A stretch of DNA of 16,204 nucleotides from CAZEHJ01 sp964512485 (GCA_964512485.1 CAZEHJ010000078.1:1-16204); one strand, 5' to 3'; positions 1 to 6,518 are shown, numbered from the stretch's first letter. Numbers and translations: made by a program. Notes: generated from the letters alone by a model not told the origin.

Positions 1-31
1 GTGTTGGTTCTAGGGTTGACCAGCCGCAGAA
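1..31 (-). mobile_element. First bases of a third gene cassette (cut by left edge)
   Basis: Downstream of the attC crossover at 32/31, read on the minus strand, the next cassette begins with TTCTGC followed by GGCTGGTCAACC. Its core site (GTTCTGC) departs from the GTTATRC seen in the other two. No start codon is reached before the window ends, so nothing can be said about its gene. Confidence 0.6.
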
Positions 32-135
32 CGGCTGGCGGATTTGCGGCGAGCATCCATGCTCCCCTTTCAGAACATAACTGTTTCCGACCAGCATGTC
101 AGGTCATGCGAGCCCGCAACATGCGCTTGTTATGC
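26..135 (-). repeat. attC recombination site of cassette 2
   Basis: On the minus strand the site runs from the R'' core GCATAAC (129-135) to the R' core GTTCTGC (26-32). The inner arms are imperfect inverted repeats: one contains TTGCGGGCTCGC, the other GCTCGCCGCAAATCCGCC. They can fold into the stem expected of an attC folded single strand. Both outer 25-bp ends are essentially identical to those of the site at 859-967, while the centres are only partly similar. The R'' side AACAAGCGC and R' side CCAGCCGTT resemble Vibrio repeat (VCR) ends. R' has C where its sister has A, because those bases belong to the following cassette. Confidence 0.88.
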
Positions 136-864
136 AGAACACTCCCTCCAAAACTTAGGACTTCAATGCTTCGATCAGCCTCTCAAAGCCAGGTCGCAAT
201 TGAACGAGATAGCCAAGCATATAGCGAAATCGGTGATGCTCCCGGATTAGCTCTGAACGAAAGTTTTCAGTCCGCATCACCGCTTGAAGGTCTAAGTAAT
301 CACCCACTTGGGTACCTGCGGATTTGGGTATGTAAAAACCGCTAAGGAGATTCAGAAGCTTACTGTCGACTCGCTCGTTTCCATGAAGAACCCGTTGTGT
401 GATCGATTCCTGGTTTGCAAACGCTTGGGACAGGCTGTTTCGCACTTCGGGATCTTTCATGAGTCGAATATTCCCCGTGCTGATCAAGTCTTCGTATACA
501 GACCAAGTCACTCCGCCTGTCACCAGTCCAGACTGCCATGAGGCTCTAAACAACGTATTAAGAATAGCAGCTTCCTGGCCTTGAATATTACCGCTTTCGA
601 TCGCGTTGATTACCGCCTCTAGCTCGCTAAAGAGGCTGTCCGTTTCACTGAGGTAAGAGTCAATCCTGTCCAAATTCTGGTTGGCTTCCTTCCTCAGTGC
701 GTCCATGTATGCATGCTCAACTTGGACATTATTCCATGCCTGATAAGCACTCTCCACCGCGAGAGCAGCTAGAACTCCAAGTACGATTATGCCAAACTCC
801 GTCAGAAATCTTCGCAAACTGTCTCGCTTACTCATGGGGCTGGAATATCAAGTGTTCTGCATAA
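32..864 (-). mobile_element. Gene cassette 2 (DUF6090-like membrane protein)
   Basis: The limits follow from the crossover G^TT in the two R' cores. In minus-strand order the cassette starts TTATGCAGAACACT and ends after its attC. The first 15 bases including the G (GTTATGCAGAACACT, 851-865) are the exact reverse complement of AGTGTTCTGCATAAC at the other end (129-143). The circular cassette would therefore have an attC stem extended 8 bp beyond the core sites. It holds one ORF (155-835) filling most of its length, typical of a cassette. Confidence 0.85.
155..835 (-). CDS. Small membrane protein resembling DUF6090 (integron cassette gene)
   Basis: This 226-residue protein has a short basic N-terminus (MSKRDSLRRFLTEF), then one membrane segment at about residues 14-32 (FGIIVLGVLAALAVESAY). 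The rest is a soluble, mostly helical domain with acidic heptad-like stretches (residues 37-80). The N-terminal pattern of a basic lead, a Val/Gly/Leu-rich membrane helix ending in a conserved polar/aromatic NxW-like motif (here SAYQAWNN), then a YxxALRxE helix resembles the DUF6090 family, common in Bacteroidota and of unknown function. The ATG at 833-835 is 30 bases inside the cassette start, with only a weak ribosome site. The TAA is 20 bases before the attC core. Expression probably depends on read-through from an upstream cassette promoter. No catalytic motif is visible. The family match is from memory of its pattern; function is unknown. Confidence 0.8.
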   Translation of the reverse strand: MSKRDSLRRFLTEFGIIVLGVLAALAVESAYQAWNNVQVEHAYMDALRKEANQNLDRIDSYLSETDSLFSELEAVINAIESGNIQGQEAAILNTLFRASWQSGLVTGGVTWSVYEDLISTGNIRLMKDPEVRNSLSQAFANQESITQRVLHGNERVDSKLLNLLSGFYIPKSAGTQVGDYLDLQAVMRTENFRSELIREHHRFRYMLGYLVQLRPGFERLIEALKS

Positions 865-967
865 CGGCTGGCGGATTTGCGGCGAGCAGTTCACTCACCT
901 ATCAGAAAGTAATCGTTTCAGACCGGCTCAGCCAGTCGTGCGAGCCCGCAACATGCGCTTGTTATAC
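859..967 (-). repeat. attC recombination site of cassette 1
   Basis: On the minus strand this runs from the R'' core GTATAAC (961-967) to the R' core GTTATGC (859-865), 109 bp. The arm AAGCGCATGTTGCGGG pairs imperfectly with CGCAAATCCGCCAGCC. A small internal inverted repeat, GGCTGAGCC (minus strand), lies in the centre. Its ends match the attC at 26-135 almost base for base. The stop codon of the hydrolase gene (TAA, 962-964) lies inside R'', a very common cassette arrangement. Confidence 0.9.
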
Positions 968-1893
968 GCCCGATTCTTTCCCATTCGAATAGATCCAACT
1001 GAGACCTCGAACAATGGATCTGGAGATTACGGTGTTGTGCGTCTCTTCCTCGAAGTATCTGACCGTGTATTCAAAATCCTCGTATTGCCGCGCTTCCAAC
1101 ACGGATTGAAATTGTTCAAGGTTGGAAACCATGTCAAACATGGGGTGTGTTTCAAGTGCACCCATTGAGAAAAAGACGCGTGCAGGAAGGTCGCTTCTGG
1201 AAGCACTGTAGTCAGACTCCAAACGAAACGAAACCTTGTCATCCCACCAAAGTGATGGGCTAGCGATTATGAACCGCTGAAATATTCCCTGATTATGCAG
1301 CAGAGCATACACTCCGAATAGACCTCCGAATGAATGCCCATAGTATGCTCGGTTCGTCGAATCAACACGATAATCTTGCTCTACCGTGGGGATTAGTTCG
1401 CTGATTATGAAGTCTAAGAATACCGGTGCACCGCCACTTCCAGCTGGGGCAGGATACTGGGGAAAATCGATAGCCCGTTGCTGAACCCAGTTCGGGTCCG
1501 CTGTGGGCGTGAGATCAATGTTTCGCGGTGCTTGAGCATCCCACATTCGTCCAACAGGGTAACCAATACCAACAATGATCATTTCAGGGACCGTTTCTTC
1601 GAACCGAAGCTGGCGAGCAGTTTCGACCATCGTACCGAACTGCCCATTTGCGTCTACCATGTACAGAACCGGGTAGGACTCAATCGATTCAGCATATCCT
1701 CGAGGAAGTGCCACGGTAATCTGATACGCTCGACCGGACAGCGTGGAGGTGATGATTTCCGAGATAGAGTCTGCTAGGGCCGGAGCAGGTATATCCTCCC
1801 TTGTGCTGCTGCATCCAAAAAATGCCAATACCAAAAGGAAAAGTGCCGACAGTCTGAGAAGTCGTTTCATAACATTTCCTAGAGGGCGTATAA
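865..1893 (-). mobile_element. Gene cassette 1 (attI-proximal, esterase lipoprotein)
   Basis: In minus-strand order the cassette begins TTATACGCCC just after the attI crossover at 1894/1893 and ends at the G of the attC crossover (865). Its start GTTATACGCCC (1884-1894) is the exact reverse complement of GGGCGTATAAC at its 3' end (961-971), an 11-bp match. This confirms that the two core-site halves belong to one excisable circle. It carries one gene with a 23-base leader that includes a good ribosome site. Confidence 0.85.
962..1870 (-). CDS. Predicted alpha/beta-hydrolase, esterase family, lipoprotein (integron cassette gene)
   Basis: A 302-residue protein with a lipoprotein-type signal (MKRLLRLSALFLLVLAFFGC, Cys20). 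The -3 and -2 positions are both Phe, so processing is plausible rather than certain. The mature part matches the putative esterase family that includes Fes and IroE (PF00756/COG2819). It has a beta-strand start RAYQITVALPRGY, the nucleophile elbow GHSFGG with Ser180, the family motif FQRFIIASPSLWWDD at about 197-211, and a late His278 in EETHNT. Glu240/Asp246 are candidates for the acid residue. It probably hydrolyses an ester at the cell surface or in the periplasm; the substrate is unknown. The ATG at 1870 is chosen because AGGA lies 7 bases upstream and the signal peptide starts there. An in-frame ATG at 1915 would begin inside attI and add 15 residues (MAIRRRHVIRPLGNV). The TAA sits inside the attC core. 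Confidence 0.87.
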   Translation of the reverse strand: MKRLLRLSALFLLVLAFFGCSSTREDIPAPALADSISEIITSTLSGRAYQITVALPRGYAESIESYPVLYMVDANGQFGTMVETARQLRFEETVPEMIIVGIGYPVGRMWDAQAPRNIDLTPTADPNWVQQRAIDFPQYPAPAGSGGAPVFLDFIISELIPTVEQDYRVDSTNRAYYGHSFGGLFGVYALLHNQGIFQRFIIASPSLWWDDKVSFRLESDYSASRSDLPARVFFSMGALETHPMFDMVSNLEQFQSVLEARQYEDFEYTVRYFEEETHNTVISRSIVRGLSWIYSNGKESGV

Positions 1894-2127
1894 CATGTCT
1901 TCTACGGATCGCCATTCTTGATGTCCGTACCAGGCTCTGTGGCTAAAAGGTATGTAAGTGTAACTGTTACATTCAGTTAGCGCAAGACCCGAGCGGAAGA
2001 AGAGGTCAATTACGGAATTATGAGGAGTCCGCATATCCCACATCCACATAATCCCGTGAAGACCTTCTCGTTCCACATATCGCCAAACGACTTTTTCGAT
2101 TGACCTGAGTGTGCCGGCGGTCGTCAT
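1879..2127 (-). CDS. Possible 82-codon ORF spanning attI and ending in cassette 1
   Basis: The ORF starts with ATG at 2127 after GGAAAGGAA, runs leftward through the attI region, crosses the recombination point at 1894/1893, and stops with TAG at 1879-1881 inside cassette 1. The predicted protein is rich in aromatic residues (IMWMWDMRTP, SYTYIPFSHRAWYGHQEW), which is not typical of a random frame, but I recognise no family. The last four residues (LYAL) are encoded by the cassette. The stop codon overlaps the AGGA ribosome site of the hydrolase gene, so translation could be coupled, similar in concept to ORF11 at attI1 of class 1 integrons. It could instead be a remnant of a gene trimmed by the integron, or a chance frame. 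Confidence 0.4.
   Translation of the reverse strand: MTTAGTLRSIEKVVWRYVEREGLHGIMWMWDMRTPHNSVIDLFFRSGLALTECNSYTYIPFSHRAWYGHQEWRSVEDMLYAL
1888..1960 (-). other. Probable attI region with the attI/cassette 1 junction
   Basis: The core site GTTATAC (1888-1894 on the minus strand) is where cassette 1 joins non-cassette DNA. The G at 1894 and the sequence to its right (read before it on the minus strand) must be the attI side, because no second attC half is present there and intI follows. The outer boundary is my estimate, since attI sites are variable and no direct repeats are obvious. An 11-bp palindrome GTAACTGTTAC (1960-1970) lies at its outer edge, and TACCTTTT (minus strand, 1945-1952) resembles the TAnnTTTG box of Bacteroidota promoters, a weak candidate for the cassette promoter Pc. 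Confidence 0.6.
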
Positions 2128-2207
2128 TTCCTTTCCAGATTCTTGTCGTTTCGTTCCAGGGTGAGTTACGCGCCCTCCGTCTCGGTGTCAATACGAGAAA
2201 ACGACTC

Positions 2208-3176
2208 ATGCGGGAAATACCACGACGCCCCGGAGAATTGTCCAAACGGGTTCACAATGTATGCCGAAGACGCAATCTTGCGGAGAGCACCGAAAAGGCA
2301 TATTGGGGATGGATAAAACGCTTTATATCCCATAACGAATATCAACATCCTCAGGATTTGGGCGAGGTAGAGATCAACGCGTTTTTGACTCATCTGGCAA
2401 GCGACAAATATGTGGCCTCTTCCACTCAGAATCAGGCAACCAGTGCACTGGTATTTCTTTATCGAGATGTCCTTCAGCGAGAGCGTATGGATTTCAGCGG
2501 ATTTATTCGCGCAAGCAAGCCGAGGCGATTACCGGTTGTTCTTTCGCAGCGTGAGGCCAGGCACGTTCTGGAACTGATGACAGGTAAAACTGAGCTCATT
2601 GCGCGTTTGTTGTATGGCTCTGGTCTTCGGTTGAAGGAGGTAATGACTCTGAGGGTGAAAGACCTGGATTTTGATTACAGTATGATCCACGTCCATGAGT
2701 CGAAAGGAAAGAAAGATCGTAAATGCATCCTGCCTGACAGTATTCGAGACAGAATCAGAATCCATCTGGAGGAAGTCCGAAAGATTCATCGCCATGATAT
2801 TGAAAATGGCGGGGGGAATACGAGGTTGCCGTACGCCTTCGAACGTAAGTCGACCCGGGCTTCGAGAGAGTGGTTATGGCAGTTTGTGTTTCCTTCTTCG
2901 ATCATCTCTACCGTACCCAAAACAGGTGAAATGATTCGTTTTCACATGTCTCAGAGTACCGTTCAAAAGGCCGTCAGAAAGGCGGCGAGGATATCAGGAA
3001 TCCAGAAACGGATTACCTGTCACACATTCCGGCATAGCTTCGCCACTCATCTACTCGAAAAGGGGTACGATATCCGAACTTTACAGGAGCTGCTTGGACA
3101 CAAGGATGTGCGTACAACGATGATCTATACACATGTACTGAACAAAGGTCTGTCCGTCATAAGTCCATTGGACTGA
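2208..3176 (+). CDS. intI: Integron integrase (tyrosine recombinase)
   Basis: A 322-residue tyrosine recombinase that inserts and excises gene cassettes by joining attI and attC. The N-terminal SAM-like DNA-binding domain is at about 11-95 (STEKAYWGWIKRFI). The catalytic residues are R141 (GSGLRLKEV), H272 and R275 (CHTFRHSFATHLL), H298 (LLGHKD) and nucleophile Y307 (TTMIYTHVL). The IntI-specific extra segment that contacts extrahelical attC bases is present at about 196-246, with LPYAFERK, EWLWQFVFPS and STVPKTG as hallmarks. The end ISPLD matches the usual IntI C-terminus, so the gene looks intact. The ATG at 2208 gives normal family length; the frame is open upstream to a GTG at 2109, but those residues look non-coding. 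It diverges from the cassettes and converges on thiL with 38 bases between. No LexA-like box was recognised. Confidence 0.95.
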   Translation: MREIPRRPGELSKRVHNVCRRRNLAESTEKAYWGWIKRFISHNEYQHPQDLGEVEINAFLTHLASDKYVASSTQNQATSALVFLYRDVLQRERMDFSGFIRASKPRRLPVVLSQREARHVLELMTGKTELIARLLYGSGLRLKEVMTLRVKDLDFDYSMIHVHESKGKKDRKCILPDSIRDRIRIHLEEVRKIHRHDIENGGGNTRLPYAFERKSTRASREWLWQFVFPSSIISTVPKTGEMIRFHMSQSTVQKAVRKAARISGIQKRITCHTFRHSFATHLLEKGYDIRTLQELLGHKDVRTTMIYTHVLNKGLSVISPLD

Positions 3177-3214
3177 AGGAAATACGCCACGATTAGACGT
3201 CGTTGCATCTTAGG

Positions 3215-4333
3215 TCAAACGCCGTCTCCGGATACTTCGAAGCCGGAAGATCCGTCTTTGTCGCCCAGTTCGTCGATGATGCGTTCTGTTTCTTCTTCGA
3301 AGTGTTGGTAACCGGCGGGATGCAGTGGCATGAGACCCGTGTCGGGTGAATAGGCCCGGACTCCTTTGGTGGCTTCTTCGATGTTGCCGATGGCAGAGCA
3401 TCCGTCGAGGGCATCGATTTTTTCGACATCGGCCGGATCGACGGTGAAGAGGAGTTCGTAGTCTTCGCCTCCGAACAGGGCGTAGGCATCGATGTCGTCC
3501 ATCATCTGATCGGCGACGGCGCGGGTTTCCGGATCGAAAGGCAGGGCTGGAACGCGTACAGTCGCACCGACGCTGCTGCGCGTTGCGATGTGGTGAACTT
3601 CTGATGCCAGACCATCCGAGATGTCGATCATGGAAGTCGGTTTGACGCCCGCCGCCGCCAGTGCTTCGACCATGTCGAGGCGCGCTTTGGGCTGCAGTTG
3701 GCGCTGAATGACATATTGGTGCGCATCCAGATCGGGCTCGTATTGATCTCCCAGATCTTCGAGTTGCTGTCTCTGGTCGAGCAGGACTTTGAGTCCGGCA
3801 TAGGCTCCACCCACATCGCCCGTTACGCACAGAAAGTCGCCTACCCGTGCTCCACGGCGAAATACAACGTCGCGTTCATGCACTTCGCCGACTACAGTCA
3901 CGGAGATGTAGAGTGCGTGGGCTGTCGATGTATCTCCACCGACGATCTCCATGCCATACATCGAACAGGCCTGTGCCATTCCATCATAAAGTGCGTCCAT
4001 CATTTCGATGGAGAAGTTACGCGGCATGCCAATGGACACTGTGGCATAGAGCGGTTTGGCATTCATGGCCACCACGTCGCTGACGTTGACCGAAATACTT
4101 TTGAATCCCAGAAACGGCATGGGGATAAAGCTGCGATCAAAATGCACGCCTTCGATCAGCACGTCGGTTGTGACTACGTGCAGCATGTCGCCGCCAATCT
4201 GGTAGACGGCCGCATCGTCACCGATGCCTTCAATCAATTTGTCGGAGCGGGGTACGTCGACGAGGCGCTCGGACATGCGTTGGATGAGGCCGAATTCGCC
4301 GAGTGAAGCGATGGGAGTAAATGACTGACTCAT
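3215..4333 (-). CDS. thiL: Thiamine-monophosphate kinase ThiL
   Basis: A 372-residue cytoplasmic enzyme of the PurM/ThiL (AIR synthase-like) superfamily. It phosphorylates thiamine monophosphate with ATP to give thiamine diphosphate. Seen motifs: GIGDDAAVY (36-44) and TTDVLIEGVHFD (55-66) for metal and substrate binding, SVNVSDVVAMNAKPLY (81-96), VGGDT (131-135), and in the C-terminal half MIDISDGLASEVHHIA and FGGEDYELLFTV. The C-terminus has about 25 charged residues (EEETERIIDELGDKDGSS) beyond the conserved fold. It is the last gene of the minus-strand run that starts at miaB, separated from anmK by 109 bases, so it may also have its own promoter. I saw no thiamine riboswitch upstream. Confidence 0.96.
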   Translation of the reverse strand: MSQSFTPIASLGEFGLIQRMSERLVDVPRSDKLIEGIGDDAAVYQIGGDMLHVVTTDVLIEGVHFDRSFIPMPFLGFKSISVNVSDVVAMNAKPLYATVSIGMPRNFSIEMMDALYDGMAQACSMYGMEIVGGDTSTAHALYISVTVVGEVHERDVVFRRGARVGDFLCVTGDVGGAYAGLKVLLDQRQQLEDLGDQYEPDLDAHQYVIQRQLQPKARLDMVEALAAAGVKPTSMIDISDGLASEVHHIATRSSVGATVRVPALPFDPETRAVADQMMDDIDAYALFGGEDYELLFTVDPADVEKIDALDGCSAIGNIEEATKGVRAYSPDTGLMPLHPAGYQHFEEETERIIDELGDKDGSSGFEVSGDGV

Positions 4334-4442
4334 ATCTCAAATAGGTGGGTTTCGCGTTGGCCGCAGCACGGAAGCAGACATTGCGTGGCGAACGTTCTCT
4401 GATGGTGGCGCTAAACGCCCGCCTGGCTCTTTTTGTCCCCTG

Positions 4443-5600
4443 TTAATTCCCTGAATAACAGATCTTTCCCAAAAATGCACGGCCGCTCGCGCCCGTCACC
4501 GTCGGCATTCCCGTGGCAACGCCAGCCAGCGCTTCGTGGGCGAGAATGGCGAAACATATGGCCTCTTTGGCATCAGGATCGATGCCGTGCGCCGCGGTGG
4601 TTTCAACGACCGCGCCCTCCAGACACGCTTCGAGTCGCTGCATGATGTATCGATTGTGGATTCCACCACCCGCCACAATCAGTCTTTGCGGCGTAGCGGA
4701 AAGTAATCGATCGATAGCATCGCAAATGGAACGAACGCTCAGTTCGGCTGCCGTGGCCATGATAGAATCATTGTCGCTGCCACCCGGCCCCGCCTCGTCA
4801 CGCATTACAGACAGAAAATCATCCACATATGACGTGTCAAACAGCTCTCTCCCGGTCGATTTGGGAGGTTTTCTGTCGAAATAGGGGTGCTGCATCAACC
4901 GATCCACCACCGCTTCATTTACGTCCCCTCGAAGCGCCGCAGTTCCGCCCTCGTCGTAGACCCGTCCCAGAAGGCGCTCGGCCAGCGCATCAACCACCAT
5001 GTTGGCGGGGCCCGTATCAAAAGCCACGACCTGATCACGCGCACAGCCAGCAGGAAGCGAGGTGATGTTGGCTATGCCCCCCAGGTTCAATAGAACCCGA
5101 TCTTCGGAGTCAGATCCAAAGACGCACCAGTCCATGTACGGCACCAGCGGTGCGCCTTCGCCACCAAGCGCAATGTCTCCCTGCCTGAAATCCCCGACGA
5201 CGGTTGTTTTCAGGTGGTGCGCCAGGAGTGAAGGGTCGCCAATCTGCAATGTGTAGCCTGCCGAAGGATCATGATGAACCGTCTGACCGTGAGAGCCAAT
5301 GGCATGTACATCTGCCAGATCAACGCCAGAATCGCGACACACCTGCCGAACGACATCAGCATAAACACGAGCAAGCTCCGCATTGAGGCGCCCGACTAAG
5401 GCCACATCTGAAGCGTTTGTAGTCGAGGCGCTCAACAGATCTGCGCGTAGACTGTCACTGTAAGGAGTGGTAGCAAACGCCAGAGTTTCGATTTCGACGG
5501 ACTGACCCGAGCCGGCCATTCGTGTTATCGCCACATCGACGCCATCCAGACTCGTTCCGGACATCAGGCCAACCACGATATGTGCGCCTGTATCAGACAT
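4443..5600 (-). CDS. anmK: Anhydro-N-acetylmuramic acid kinase AnmK
   Basis: A 385-residue ASKHA-fold kinase. It cleaves the 1,6-anhydro ring of anhydro-N-acetylmuramic acid and phosphorylates it to N-acetylmuramate 6-phosphate, a step in recycling murein turnover products. Family motifs are complete: the N-terminal GLMSGTSLDGVDVA, IGSHGQTVHHDP, VVGDFRQGDIALGGEGAPLVP with the catalytic Asp, LNLGGIANIT, FDTGPANMVVDAL, YDEGGTAALRG and a C-terminal nucleotide-site VAGGGIHN. The start is ATG at 5600; a GTG directly before it would add one Met. It begins 28 bases after the TPR gene and is most likely co-transcribed with it. Length is normal for the family. Confidence 0.96.
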   Translation of the reverse strand: MSDTGAHIVVGLMSGTSLDGVDVAITRMAGSGQSVEIETLAFATTPYSDSLRADLLSASTTNASDVALVGRLNAELARVYADVVRQVCRDSGVDLADVHAIGSHGQTVHHDPSAGYTLQIGDPSLLAHHLKTTVVGDFRQGDIALGGEGAPLVPYMDWCVFGSDSEDRVLLNLGGIANITSLPAGCARDQVVAFDTGPANMVVDALAERLLGRVYDEGGTAALRGDVNEAVVDRLMQHPYFDRKPPKSTGRELFDTSYVDDFLSVMRDEAGPGGSDNDSIMATAAELSVRSICDAIDRLLSATPQRLIVAGGGIHNRYIMQRLEACLEGAVVETTAAHGIDPDAKEAICFAILAHEALAGVATGMPTVTGASGRAFLGKICYSGN

Positions 5601-5628
5601 CACGCAGGCGAGATTTCGGGGAGGCCCA

Positions 5629-6408
5629 TCAGGAGGACTTTTCCTTCATTTCGCGCGCCTTCTGAAGAAACTCGTCTGCGCGATCAGGTTGCTGGACCGA
5701 CAGTTTTTCGTAGACCACCGATGCCTCTTCGTAATAGCTCTGGTTGGCATAGATTCGAGCCAGCGTTTCGGAAACCACATCTTCAAGATCCTGCTCCAAC
5801 TCCTCATCCGAGACCATGGGAATGTCAGGGTTGGGAACGATTGCAGCCGTCTCGAGCTCTTCAATCAGCTGGTCGAGGTCCTGGAATTCAGGGACTTCTC
5901 CGCCGTCCGGTCCGGCCGTATCGACGTGTTCAAGTTCTGGCTCGGGCGCAGTGTTCACAGATTCTGGCTCGTTCGCGGCGTTCTCAGATTCCGGCTCGGG
6001 CGTAGCGGCCTCAGGCGCAGCACTCCCAGGCGCAGCACGCTCGGGCGCAGCACTCTCAGGCGCATCATCCACCGGTGTATGCTCGGCGATCGGTGCCCAT
6101 TTACTCTGCGGCCGGCTCGGTTCACCGACTGGCGACTCAATCTTGGCATCGCCGAATTGTTTTCGCAGAATGGAGTCTCGCAGACCCGTTTCAATGACTG
6201 CGTTTCCGGGTCCGTGGTAGGCTGCCTGTTTCCACATGATCAGTGCAGACTCATGATCGTTATCCGATTCGTATATGCGTGCAAGCAGAACCCTGGCGGA
6301 CAGATGCGACGGCATCCGGTGCAGAATATTCTGTAGGATCAGGCGCGCATCTTCGATGTCGCCTGATTCCATCATGGAAGCAGCAATTTTGATGTCGGGA
6401 AGTGACAT
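5629..6408 (-). CDS. TPR protein with acidic Ala/Pro/Glu-rich linker
   Basis: A 259-residue protein without a signal peptide. Residues 1-80 form about two TPR-like helical repeats (IEDARLILQNILHRMPSHLSARVLLARIY, ESALIMWKQAAYHGP). Residues 90-175 are a low-complexity, acidic Pro/Ala/Glu linker encoded partly by 15-bp repeats. Residues 205-250 form one more TPR-like pair (VSETLARIYANQSYYEEASVVYEKLSVQQP). The split TPR with a long linker suggests a cytoplasmic scaffold or adaptor rather than an enzyme. It follows lptE after 110 bases and precedes anmK, so a role connected with envelope assembly is possible but only inferred from position. No exact family name is recognised. Confidence 0.8.
   Translation of the reverse strand: MSLPDIKIAASMMESGDIEDARLILQNILHRMPSHLSARVLLARIYESDNDHESALIMWKQAAYHGPGNAVIETGLRDSILRKQFGDAKIESPVGEPSRPQSKWAPIAEHTPVDDAPESAAPERAAPGSAAPEAATPEPESENAANEPESVNTAPEPELEHVDTAGPDGGEVPEFQDLDQLIEELETAAIVPNPDIPMVSDEELEQDLEDVVSETLARIYANQSYYEEASVVYEKLSVQQPDRADEFLQKAREMKEKSS
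5995..6069. repeat. Five 15-bp in-frame tandem units in the TPR gene linker
   Basis: Five consecutive imperfect 15-bp units with plus-strand pattern CTCAGGCGCAGCACT (6010-6024 and onward; the first unit 5995-6009 is more diverged). On the minus strand they encode five-residue units such as APESA, APERA, APGSA and APEAA. The unit length is a multiple of three, so copy-number changes keep the frame. Confidence 0.85.
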
Positions 6409-6518
6409 TGAGCCGGATTGCCCGGTATTTCTAGTGTGCGTGTCGGTGGCAGTATACAGGTCCAGACCACGTCATGTTGGACGCTTCAAGATACGCCTGA
6501 TCTACAAATATTTGGTCG

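Larger units (their letters stand above)
1..3176. mobile_element. Chromosomal integron: integrase gene, attI region and start of a cassette array
   Basis: An integron integrase gene on the plus strand (2208-3176) lies next to minus-strand cassettes that read away from it. This is the usual integron layout, with intI divergent from the array. Two near-identical recombination sites of about 110 bp, 833 bp apart, bracket single-gene cassettes. The array continues past the left edge, so its total length is unknown. Both attC copies share almost identical ends of about 25 bp and a related centre, as expected of a resident, sedentary integron whose cassettes carry host-type attC sites. The region is more AT-rich than the core genes to its right. 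Function is inferred from the integrase family and site architecture; no recombination is shown. Confidence 0.9.

Noticed and set aside
26..967. Two repeated blocks considered as CRISPR repeats or IS terminal repeats
   Set aside because: There are only two copies, they are 833 bp apart with genes between them, no transposase is present, and the core sites and folding arms fit attC instead.
2109..2207. Upstream extension of intI from a GTG at 2109
   Set aside because: It would give 355 residues with an Arg/Phe-rich start unlike IntI. The ATG at 2208 gives 322 residues and a normal N-terminus.
3210..3830. 206-codon Arg-rich minus frame
   Set aside because: Out-of-frame shadow of thiL; composition (Arg/Ser/Pro) is typical of a shifted frame in GC-rich DNA.
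4390..4435. Possible terminator between anmK and thiL (GGCG-TTTAG-CGCC)
   Set aside because: The stem is only 4 bp and is not followed by a T run on the minus strand.
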